From: Lachnospiraceae bacterium
Lineage (GTDB): Bacteria > Bacillota > Clostridia > Lachnospirales > Lachnospiraceae
Assembly: GCA_018384375.1 (NCBI GenBank)
Contig: JAHAYJ010000017.1
Location: forward strand, 1 to 64,000
Length of the DNA stretch: 64,000 nt
Direction: 5' to 3'
Numbering within the stretch: position 1 is the stretch's first letter; each line of letters opens with the position of its first letter. A model generated the notes under the pieces. That model saw only the letters and a list, made by a program, of their open reading frames with translations, was not told where the DNA came from and made no database searches. Shown one piece after another: positions 32,026-38,784 of this stretch. The position numbers and the translations under genes are program-made.

Positions 32026-32611
32026 ACAAATATTCTATTTTTGCTTGCCTATAATATTTTTCATCTTCATTTGTCCAATTAAGATTTTTAGTATTTTGTA
32101 ATATTGGGGTATCTTTTTTTAGATAAGTAGTCTCTTTTTTTATTTGCTCAACTTCATTTTCTATATTATCTTTGATAAATTCCTCTATAAATTCCAAATT
32201 CTCACATTTATCAAGCCAATCAACTAATTCTTTTTTCCCCCAAAGTCTTACTCCTATTTGTTCTGCTAAACTTATTGCACTTTTTGTAAATGTTCCATTA
32301 CACATAACAACAGCAATATCACACTGGTAAAATTCAGCTCCACTACTAACTTCTTGAACAGCCTTTAAATTTATACTTTTGCTGTACCTCTTGCATTGTA
32401 TTCCATAAATTCTATTATGATATCTAGCCGTAATATCTATCCCAAAATCACCACTTCCCTTAGTAACTTTCACATCTCTAAACTCACAATTTTCTAATAA
32501 TTTAGCACAGAATTTTTCAAACTCATGCCCATTCATATTATCAATTATTTCTAATTCTCTTTCATACATTTGAATTTTATCTATTTCCATGCGCTTCCCC
32601 ATATAGTTCAT
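31913..32611 (-). CDS. Mrr-like restriction endonuclease fused to a TM2 domain (frameshifted)
   Basis: About residues 30-135 form a restriction endonuclease-like Mrr_cat domain: MNGHEFEKFCAKLLE, then GSGDFGIDITA and GIQCKRYS, giving the D...QxK active site of this superfamily. A charged helical linker follows, then the first helix of a TM2 domain (YLCVFFGGWFGIHKFYQKKN), after which the frame is lost at an A8 tract. Mrr_cat proteins cut foreign or modified DNA; TM2 would anchor it to the membrane. Start: ATG 32611, or 32590 with GGGGAAG; an upstream ATG at 32668 lies before the promoter. It is the only cargo of the integrative element. Confidence 0.75.
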   Translation of the reverse strand: MNYMGKRMEIDKIQMYERELEIIDNMNGHEFEKFCAKLLENCEFRDVKVTKGSGDFGIDITARYHNRIYGIQCKRYSKSINLKAVQEVSSGAEFYQCDIAVVMCNGTFTKSAISLAEQIGVRLWGKKELVDWLDKCENLEFIEEFIKDNIENEVEQIKKETTYLKKDTPILQNTKNLNWTNEDEKYYRQAKIEYLCVFFGGWFGIHKFYQKKNWNGNIIHVYIWGVWSRMVN

Positions 32612-32621
32612 ACTTTCATAA

Positions 32622-32650
32622 ATTATATCCTTTGGGTAATTCTCCGTCAA
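32622..32650 (-). promoter_or_regulatory. promoter of the Mrr-TM2 gene
   Basis: On the minus strand: TTGACG (32650-32645), 17-bp spacer, TATAAT (32627-32622). Transcription would begin near 32615, giving a nearly leaderless message if ATG 32611 is used. Confidence 0.65.
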
Positions 32651-32761
32651 TAAAATAAAGCATACCATTAAGGCATACTCTATGATGTTTCCAGAATGTT
32701 TCCAAATCGAAATGAGGTGCGAAAAAGCTCCTTTCTATGCGGTTTCCAAATGCGGAATCTA

Positions 32762-32785
32762 GTTCAAGTCCCATCTTCCGCATTA
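32762..32785 (+). repeat. attachment-site repeat, right copy
   Basis: Exact 24-bp copy of 30351-30374. Only the tRNA 3' portion is present here, so this is the far junction of the integrative element. Confidence 0.9.
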
Positions 32786-32796
32786 CATTGAGTAAC
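32781..32796 (+). repeat. 16-bp inverted repeat flanking the IS605 element (partner 34694-34709)
   Basis: CATTACATTGAGTAAC at 32781-32796 and its exact reverse complement at 34694-34709. Both lie outside the inferred IS ends, so they probably belonged together in the pre-insertion sequence around the tRNA terminator. Confidence 0.8.
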
Positions 32797-32798
32797 GT

Positions 32799-32858
32799 AA
32801 AAATGGAGAGGTACAGAAATGATTGCTTGCAAGCAACTTTCTGTACCTCTCCATTTTT
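32799..32858 (+). terminator. strong hairpin terminator, probably the original tRNA-Leu terminator
   Basis: A 21-bp perfect stem (32799-32819 with 32838-32858) whose arms begin AAAAATGGAGAGGTACAG and end with T5, capped by the palindrome TTGCTTGCAAGCAA. It starts 14 bp past the right attachment repeat, where the terminator of an uninterrupted tRNA gene would be. Confidence 0.85.
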
Positions 32859-32965
32859 ATCAGACAAGCCCGTAAAACCCCTAGTTTTAACTATGGGGAT
32901 ATAAGGGCCTTTTGAATGTTCAGAAATATATTGTATTAGATATAAAGGAATAGTATAATACAAAC

Positions 32966-33388
32966 ATGAATACAACATATAAATCCAACAGCAATATCGT
33001 CTATTCTTGCAAGTACCATGTAGTATGGTGTCCAAAATATAGACGAAAAATATTAACTAATGGCGTAGATGTACGGTTAAAGGAACTACTTCAAGAGTAT
33101 GCTACAAATCTATCTGTAGACATTCTGGAAATGGAAATCATGTCAGACCATGTTCACATACTGATGGAAGTAGACCCACAATTCGGCATCCACAAAGCTG
33201 TAAAGACCTTAAAAGGCTATACATCCAAGGTTTTAAGGCAAGAGTTTCCTTTTTTACGGACTAAAATGCCGACTCTTTGGACAAACAGCTATTTTGTATC
33301 TACAGTGGGTGGTGCTCCACTGGAAGTAATTAAACAATATATTGAAAATCAGAAAACATCGCAAAGGCAAAAGGATAAACTGGGCTAA
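32966..33388 (+). CDS. tnpA: IS200/IS605 transposase TnpA (Y1 HUH)
   Basis: A 140-residue single-strand DNA transposase. The HUH motif is DHVHILMEV (H62, H64), and the catalytic tyrosine is Y125 in IKQYIENQKT. The start CKYHVVWCPKYRRKIL is a family signature. TnpA excises and inserts the element as single-stranded circles using the end hairpins at 32878-32898 and 34606-34626. Full length, with all catalytic residues present, so probably active. Its last base overlaps the first base of the tnpB start. Confidence 0.95.
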   Translation: MNTTYKSNSNIVYSCKYHVVWCPKYRRKILTNGVDVRLKELLQEYATNLSVDILEMEIMSDHVHILMEVDPQFGIHKAVKTLKGYTSKVLRQEFPFLRTKMPTLWTNSYFVSTVGGAPLEVIKQYIENQKTSQRQKDKLG

Positions 33389-34485
33389 TGCAAAAAGGTA
33401 TCAAATTTAGAATCTATCCGAACCGGGAACAACAAAAATTAATCAATCAGACCCTTGGTTGTTGCAGACTCATCTACAACAAAGGACTTGCCATGCGTAA
33501 TGATGCCTATGAGAATGGCAATAAAATCGGCTATTCTCAGACTTCTGCAATGCTAACTGAGCTTAAGAAGTGTGAAGATTTTGCGTTTCTGAAAGCGGTA
33601 GACTCTATTGCATTACAACAGTCTTTGCGTGACCTCGACAGAGGTTTTGTAAACTTTTTCCAGAAACGTGCTGCACACCCAACATTCAAGAGCAAGCATA
33701 ACCGCCACCAGTCGTACAGAACTGTAAACCAAGGGGATAATATACGCATTGTGGGAAGATATATCAAACTCCCAAAGCTTGGCTTTGTCAAAATACGTCA
33801 GTCAATGGAAGCAGGGAAAATCAACAATGTAACGATTGAACATACTCCTACAGGCAAGTATTTTGTAGTTCTTAATGTGGAATTTGAGCCACAGCCAAGA
33901 GCAAACAATGGTGGCTTAATTGGTATTGATGTTGGTATTAAGGAGTTTTACTCCGACAGCAATGGAAATGCTGTGCCAAATCCGAAATATCTTGAAAAGT
34001 CAATGCGTAAACTCATTCGTGAACAGCGTAAGCTTTCAAGAAAACAGAAAGGTTCTAATAACCGCAATAAGCAGCGTATCAAAGTAGCATTAGTGCACGA
34101 AAAGATTACCAATCAAAGAAATGATTTCTTGCAAAAGCAGTCAACTATGCTGGTGCGTGAAAACCAAACAATCTGCATAGAAGACTTAAATGTAAAAAGT
34201 ATGATTCGCAATCACAAACTGGCACAGCACATTGCTTCTGCATCGTGGTCTAAATTCTTTGATATGCTTTCATACAAAGCTGCTTGGTATGGGAACGACA
34301 TAATCAAAGTGCCAACCAAGTATCCAAGCAGCCAGACCTGTTCCTGTTGTGGGTATAAGAATCCTCTGGTGAAAAATCTTGCAGTTCGTGTATGGGAATG
34401 TCCAAAATGCCATACAGTACATAACAGGGATACCAATGCAAGCATAAATATCTTAAACAGAGGACTGCAAATGCAGTCAGCGTAA
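33388..34485 (+). CDS. tnpB: RNA-guided nuclease TnpB
   Basis: A 365-residue TnpB, ancestor group of Cas12. RuvC residues are intact: D181 in GIDVGIKEF, E265 in CIEDLNVK, D348 in HNRDTNASINI. The zinc site is C318/C321 (TCSCCGYKN) and C338/C341 (WECPKCHTVH). The N-terminal helix-turn-helix and OB-like region (KGIKFRIYPNREQQKLINQT) is complete. It should cut the empty donor site guided by the RNA from the element's right end and so promote retention of the IS. Directly coupled to tnpA. Confidence 0.95.
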   Translation: MQKGIKFRIYPNREQQKLINQTLGCCRLIYNKGLAMRNDAYENGNKIGYSQTSAMLTELKKCEDFAFLKAVDSIALQQSLRDLDRGFVNFFQKRAAHPTFKSKHNRHQSYRTVNQGDNIRIVGRYIKLPKLGFVKIRQSMEAGKINNVTIEHTPTGKYFVVLNVEFEPQPRANNGGLIGIDVGIKEFYSDSNGNAVPNPKYLEKSMRKLIREQRKLSRKQKGSNNRNKQRIKVALVHEKITNQRNDFLQKQSTMLVRENQTICIEDLNVKSMIRNHKLAQHIASASWSKFFDMLSYKAAWYGNDIIKVPTKYPSSQTCSCCGYKNPLVKNLAVRVWECPKCHTVHNRDTNASINILNRGLQMQSA

Positions 34486-34634
34486 ACATGCAATAAACTG
34501 CACCGTAGGGCATACGGGAACAGTATAATCTAGCTTGTGGACACTGTGTAAGTCATTGTAATACCGTAAGGTATCAGCCAATGCAGTAGTGGAAGAAACA
34601 AGAATCCCCTTGCTTTAGCTATGGGGAGAGTCAA
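34430..34634 (+). ncRNA. probable omega RNA (reRNA) of the TnpB system
   Basis: In this family the guide RNA comes from the 3' end of tnpB and the right end of the IS. The 150 nt after the tnpB stop contain hairpins such as ATACC-GTAA-GGTAT (about 34561-34574) and the end hairpin at 34606-34626. The guide would be the flanking DNA from 34635 (GCTGCGAAAGTTGCG...). Limits are approximate; the call rests on family knowledge. Confidence 0.6.
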
Positions 34635-35236
34635 GCTGCGAAAGTTGCGAGAATGAGAATTTCCGAAGGAAATTCGAGTGCCGCAGCTTTCGAGTTACTC
34701 AATGTAATGAGAAGCATCCCTTGAATCCAGGGGATTAATGTCAGCGATAGGTCTATTCAGAAATAGGCTAGTATGATAAAATCGAAAAAGTCAGATATGT
34801 CAGTTTCACCAATCCCAATTTATAGAACTGAACTAATCTCGGTATTTGGCATGCTCTTTCAGCATGGTATGACCCAATTAAGTTACATAGCCTGCAGTTC
34901 TTGATACATGTGGGGCACAGGAGAGGAGAAGTGCCCCAAAAGCCACGCGGTGAAAGAGTGTGGCGTGGCGTAGGAGCAAGAAATGCTACAAAAAGCCACG
35001 CGGGACGGGGCGAAGGAGAGGAAAAGCGATGAAAAGGTCACGCGTCCGAGAACGGGGCGGGGCAAATATGCAAGGAAATGTGATATATACCCCGCAGTCA
35101 GGAATAGGCAAGGTGTAGAAGTTGAAAACTGTCATATATGACTGATCTGGTATGTCATCCGTTGAGAGAGTAAATATTGAAAAAGGAGTTCCAAGGGAAG
35201 TCACTATGATTATGTAATAACACAGAGGAGAGCATA
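34635..35236 (+). other. 600-bp noncoding stretch with multiple stem-loops
   Basis: No convincing gene. Seen here: GAATTTCC-GAA-GGAAATTC nested inside AGCTGCG...CGCAGCT (about 34633-34691); a 16-bp segment GTTACTCAATGTAATG (34694-34709) inverted relative to 32781-32796; and a GC-rich run of three stem-loops at 34911-34989 with repeats of AAAAGCCACGCGG at 34938 and 34991 and a variant AAAAGGTCACGCG at 35032. Confidence 0.55.
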
Positions 35237-36190
35237 ATGAAAAACAAGATATTAACATTATTTTTACTAACAGGTTTTACTATTTCCATGTTGGCAGGTT
35301 GCGGAAAGACAGAAACCGCAAGCACAGCAGATACACAGGCAACAGAAAGTGCAACACAACCAGAAGCAACGGAAGAATCGACAGCAATACAAGAACCAAC
35401 AGAAGAATCACATACTCACAACTACACCGAAGTAATTACAATGCAAGCAAGTTGTGAAGCAGATGGCGTAAAGACCTTTACTTGTGAATGTGGAGACACT
35501 TATACAGAGCCAATTTCTGCTACCGGTCATGTATATGAAAATTATATTTTTAATAATGATGCTACATACACCACAGACGGAACAGAAACCGCTACTTGTG
35601 TTTGCGGTTTGACAGATACAAGAACCGCAGAAGGAAGCAAATTAGAAGTCACTTGTACAGACATGCAAGCAACCCTGTATGCACAGCAAACCGTTAATGT
35701 AAGAGATTTGCCCAGTACAGACGGGAATAAGGTAGGTAGTCTTTCAACTAATGATGAAGTTAAGGTTACAGGACAAGTAGACAATGGTTGGTACAGAATT
35801 GAATATAATGGCGGTGTTTCGTATGTTTCTAATAGTTATCTGGGAGAAAATAAAGTAGAGGTGGCACAGGCAGTCAGCTCCGCTGCTTCTTCCGGGAATT
35901 GGTATGACGGTTATGAAATGAATGTATGGTATGATATGGGACTTTATATGTATAAGTTTATACCGGAATCAGAGCATTCGAGCTACTATACGATAGGAAA
36001 AGAAGCACAAGATATGCTTAATGCACGATATCCGGATAGAGTTGCAATTAGTGGTGGAGCTGCCCCTGCTACAGTGCCAGCGGGGACAGTATGTGTAGTT
36101 GTATCTTCCTTACAAAAAAGTCCGAGTCAATTTGCAGACCGTGAAGAGGGTGGTAGGATATGGGGTGAAATGCCATATATCTGGAAATAA
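35237..36190 (+). CDS. SH3b-domain lipoprotein
   Basis: A 317-residue surface lipoprotein: lipobox ISMLAGC near residues 17-22, a Thr/Glu-rich linker to about 57, two CxC-type repeat units (TCECGDTYTEPISATGH and TCVCGLTDTRTAEGS) known from clostridial surface proteins, a bacterial SH3 domain at about 148-205 (TVNVRDLPSTDGNKVGSLSTND, GWYRIEYNGGVSYVSNSYL), and a C-terminal 110-residue region I do not recognise. SH3b domains commonly bind cell wall. Lgt for lipidation is encoded at 45726. It stands alone behind GAGGAGAG. Confidence 0.8.
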   Translation: MKNKILTLFLLTGFTISMLAGCGKTETASTADTQATESATQPEATEESTAIQEPTEESHTHNYTEVITMQASCEADGVKTFTCECGDTYTEPISATGHVYENYIFNNDATYTTDGTETATCVCGLTDTRTAEGSKLEVTCTDMQATLYAQQTVNVRDLPSTDGNKVGSLSTNDEVKVTGQVDNGWYRIEYNGGVSYVSNSYLGENKVEVAQAVSSAASSGNWYDGYEMNVWYDMGLYMYKFIPESEHSSYYTIGKEAQDMLNARYPDRVAISGGAAPATVPAGTVCVVVSSLQKSPSQFADREEGGRIWGEMPYIWK

Positions 36191-36301
36191 AAGGTAATGA
36201 AATCTATAAACAAAATGGATTGCAGAAGATATTTTTGTTACACTTTAAAATGATGATAGATGAAGTGGCGACAATAATATTTGGATATTATGATGAAATA
36301 A

Positions 36302-36901
36302 TTACAAAACAGAAGAACGAAAGAAAATAACAGCAATAAAAAGTAATACCGCAAATATTCCCATTAATAGTGCAATTCCGGAACATATGATACCGGCCCA
36401 GGCAAAAATATTGTTTGTTTTTTTGTTATACAATGCAAATATGCTAAGAGCAAGAGAAAGACCGCTAAAAAGAAATGAAAAAAAAGGAATACATGAAAAG
36501 CATAAGGAAAGGAGCCCCATAACCATTGAAGCAATACTGAGTGGTTGTGCAGTATCATCCGGCATGTTGCTATCCAAATCTCCAGGACAAGAAATATATG
36601 GATTATTTGATTGGAAATATACCTTGCAAGGCTTACCATCCATTTTGGTATGGGTATATCTGTTGTATCCCACTTTGGAAGTGCCATAATAGGTCTTTCC
36701 ATTTACCTCAAAGCGATAAGATAGGAATGGACGTTTGGCATTTTGAGTACCTATTGATATATATATTTTTCTTGTGTTTTTCTGAAGCTCCCAATATTCC
36801 TCTATAGACATACCTTCCTGCATTTTGTTGATAAAGTTAACCCGGTCGATTATGTAGTATTTGGTATATTGTCCTATGCATTGTGCATCGTAGTTACTCA
36901 T
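36302..36901 (-). CDS. membrane protein with C-terminal DUF4190-like domain
   Basis: A 199-residue protein. The N-terminal 115 residues are soluble with a beta-rich RFEVNGKTYYGTSKVGYNRY-type region; from about 120 two pairs of hydrophobic helices (LSIASMVMGLLSLCFSCIPF, then IFAWAGIICSGIALLMGIFA) match DUF4190 architecture. GGGGGATG precedes the start. No function is known. It lies convergent to the lipoprotein and upstream of the first ISLre2 copy. Confidence 0.65.
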   Translation of the reverse strand: MSNYDAQCIGQYTKYYIIDRVNFINKMQEGMSIEEYWELQKNTRKIYISIGTQNAKRPFLSYRFEVNGKTYYGTSKVGYNRYTHTKMDGKPCKVYFQSNNPYISCPGDLDSNMPDDTAQPLSIASMVMGLLSLCFSCIPFFSFLFSGLSLALSIFALYNKKTNNIFAWAGIICSGIALLMGIFAVLLFIAVIFFRSSVL

Positions 36902-37005
36902 AGCTCATCCCCCTTTTCAAAATACATTATACAATAGACATTTGGAATTGGTAAAGGATAGATTTGGGCATAAATATGGAGTAAAGACCGGATAAACATT
37001 GAACC

Positions 37006-37014
37006 GGATCCTAT
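37006..37014. repeat. 9-bp target duplication GGATCCTAT, first of three copies
   Basis: GGATCCTAT occurs at 37006-37014, 38776-38784 and 40448-40456, that is, at the left edge of the first ISLre2 element, exactly between the two elements, and at the right edge of the second. The bases after the first and last copies also agree (AAA). Confidence 0.9.
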
Positions 37015-38775
37015 AAATAGAGTAAAGTTTTAGTTGGTTGTTAAAAAAATAAAAGTGAGAGTATCCACATTCTTTGATACAATGGTTTCGACGAAAAAAT
37101 CATTCAACAAGAAGGAGTACTCTCACATGAACATTATATCACTTTTTGACACTTTATTAACATCTATTTTTGATGCAGAACAAAGATTTTTTGAAAATCC
37201 CAAGAACTTCAGCGAACTTGAAGCATCAGTCAAGTCATCAACAGATGCATTTGCAGCAGGTTTTTTAGGAGCCATACTGTCTGAAATGGATCAGGCAATA
37301 CGTAACACTTCCTGGCGTAATGGACGCTACACCATTCACCGAAATGACACAAGAACACTGATAAGCTCTGTGGGTGACATTTCCTTTGACTGTACGTACT
37401 ATAAATCAAAGACAGAAAAGAATACATTTACGCATCTTCTTGCGGATTTGATTGGCCTTGAGAAGAATGAAAGATTTACCGAAGTGGCTGAATCATTAAT
37501 GCTTTGCGAAGCTCTTAAGACCAGTTATGCTGAGGCAGCAAAGGTACTCCCATCAAAACAGGAGATAACCAAAACCACAGTCATGAACAAAGTACATTCC
37601 ATAGCGGATGAAATACCGGACAAAATATATGATAAACCAAGAACGGTACCATATCTTCACATCGAGGCTGATGAAGATCATGTAGCCGAACAACATGGCC
37701 GTTATGGAGAAGATGAGAATGCCAGCTTTATATCCAAGCTTGTATATCTGTATGAGTACAGGCAGGAATCAGCTAATGCTGAGGGACGTTATGAACTTGT
37801 TAATAAATACTATTTCAGCGGCCTTTATCCGGGAGAGGAGGGCAATAAACAGCTCTGGTCCAGGGTTAACTCTTTCATAGAGACGAACTATGATACGGAG
37901 TCACTAAAAAGAGTGTTCATAAGTGGCGATGGAGCCAGGTGGATTAAATCCGGAGTTACGTATGTTGATAACTCCGTATTCTGCGCTGATAAATATCATC
38001 TGATGAAGTATGTTAATACTGCAGCAGCCCAAATGCTTGATGAAAAAGACGATGTCAAAAAGGAACTTTGGCATCTATTGTATTCCAAGCAGAAAAATGC
38101 ACGAAAAAATTTCGATACGTATACTGCAGCCATGATGAACTCAGCTAAAAAACCGGAAAAGATTGAAGAACTTAGAAAGTATGTACTGGGTAACTGGTCA
38201 GCAGTAAGAAGAACCCTCCGTAATAAGCTTGTTAATGGCTGTAGTGCAGAAAGTCACGTCAGTCATGTATTATCAGACCGCCTTAGTTCCCGTCCAATGG
38301 GCTGGAGCCAGACCGGAGCAGACAGAATGAGCAAACTGAGATGCTATGACAGAAACAATGGCAGGGCTGCAATAATAGATCTCGTTAAATACAGCAGCGA
38401 GCACAGACATCTGGAAGCAACAGGAACGGATGGTATAGCGCCACAGAACCTGCAGTTAAGAAATATACTTGCGGAACACTATAACCAGGCTGAAAGTTAC
38501 ATTGAACGTATGCAGGCACATATCCCATATGGAACAGTAAGAAAGACACTGACAATCAGGGAAAAGCTGTATTTGTTATAAATGCACAACAGCGCATCAT
38601 AATCCTTACTCTGCCTGACTAACAGTGTATCTGTCATTATTAATTTTATTAATGTTTTGACAAATGGTAGTTACCAAATGTAAAATGTTGGAAATAAATT
38701 AAATCATTGTATTCATGGAACAGCTCTTTAAGGGGTATCTTACTTATTTCCAACCAACAACAACTTTACACTATC
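37015..38775 (+). mobile_element. ISLre2-family insertion sequence A
   Basis: Imperfect terminal inverted repeats: the left end reads ATAGAGTAAAGTTTTAGTTGG and the complement of the right end ATAGTGTAAAGTTGTTGTTG, differing at a few positions. The single gene is a full-length ISLre2 transposase. Flanked by GGATCCTAT on both sides. Confidence 0.85.
37127..38581 (+). CDS. ISLre2 family transposase (UPF0236)
   Basis: A 484-residue transposase from ATG 37127, nine bases after AAGGAG; an in-frame extension to 37034 has no ribosome site and begins near the IS end. Conserved blocks: TVMNKVHSI, YLHIEADEDHVAEQHG, FISGDGARWIKSG, ADKYHLMKYV, and SAESHVSHVLSDRLSSRPMG followed by WSQTGADRMSKLR. The acidic residues in EADEDH and GDGA are the likely catalytic ones. 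Length is normal for the family and no disruption is seen, so it may be active. Confidence 0.9.
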   Translation: MNIISLFDTLLTSIFDAEQRFFENPKNFSELEASVKSSTDAFAAGFLGAILSEMDQAIRNTSWRNGRYTIHRNDTRTLISSVGDISFDCTYYKSKTEKNTFTHLLADLIGLEKNERFTEVAESLMLCEALKTSYAEAAKVLPSKQEITKTTVMNKVHSIADEIPDKIYDKPRTVPYLHIEADEDHVAEQHGRYGEDENASFISKLVYLYEYRQESANAEGRYELVNKYYFSGLYPGEEGNKQLWSRVNSFIETNYDTESLKRVFISGDGARWIKSGVTYVDNSVFCADKYHLMKYVNTAAAQMLDEKDDVKKELWHLLYSKQKNARKNFDTYTAAMMNSAKKPEKIEELRKYVLGNWSAVRRTLRNKLVNGCSAESHVSHVLSDRLSSRPMGWSQTGADRMSKLRCYDRNNGRAAIIDLVKYSSEHRHLEATGTDGIAPQNLQLRNILAEHYNQAESYIERMQAHIPYGTVRKTLTIREKLYLL

Positions 38776-38784
38776 GGATCCTAT

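Larger units (their letters stand above)
30351..32785. mobile_element. 2.4-kb tRNA-Leu integrative element (integrase plus endonuclease-like cargo)
   Basis: The element is bounded by exact 24-bp repeats of the tRNA-Leu 3' end (30351-30374 and 32762-32785); repeat to repeat it is 2411 bp. It contains a terminator beside the tRNA, a tyrosine integrase reading toward the tRNA, and a Mrr-like restriction endonuclease/TM2 gene. The intact tRNA with integrase next to it is the normal layout of a tRNA-integrated element. The strong terminator at 32799-32858, beyond the far repeat, looks like the original tRNA terminator displaced by the insertion. No mobilisation, replication or excisionase gene is seen. 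Confidence 0.8.
32861..34634 (+). mobile_element. IS200/IS605-family insertion sequence
   Basis: Left-end hairpin CCCCTAGTT-TT-AACTATGGGG (32878-32898) lies about 19 nt from the inferred left cleavage point; right-end hairpin CCCC...GGGG (34606-34626) is preceded by GAAT and followed by TCAA (34631-34634), the same guide/cleavage pair described for IS608. The element has no terminal inverted repeat or target duplication, as expected. It holds intact tnpA and tnpB. The exact left end is inferred to within a few bases. Confidence 0.8.

Noticed and set aside
32616-33035. 139-residue minus-strand ORF across the right attachment repeat and tnpA start
   Set aside because: It spans a tRNA-derived repeat, a terminator hairpin and the IS605 end; its protein has no family features and it is a shadow.
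34938-35044. AAAAGCCACGCGG repeats as a CRISPR-like array
   Set aside because: Only three short, diverging copies at unequal spacing (53 and 41 bp), with hairpins between them and no cas genes.
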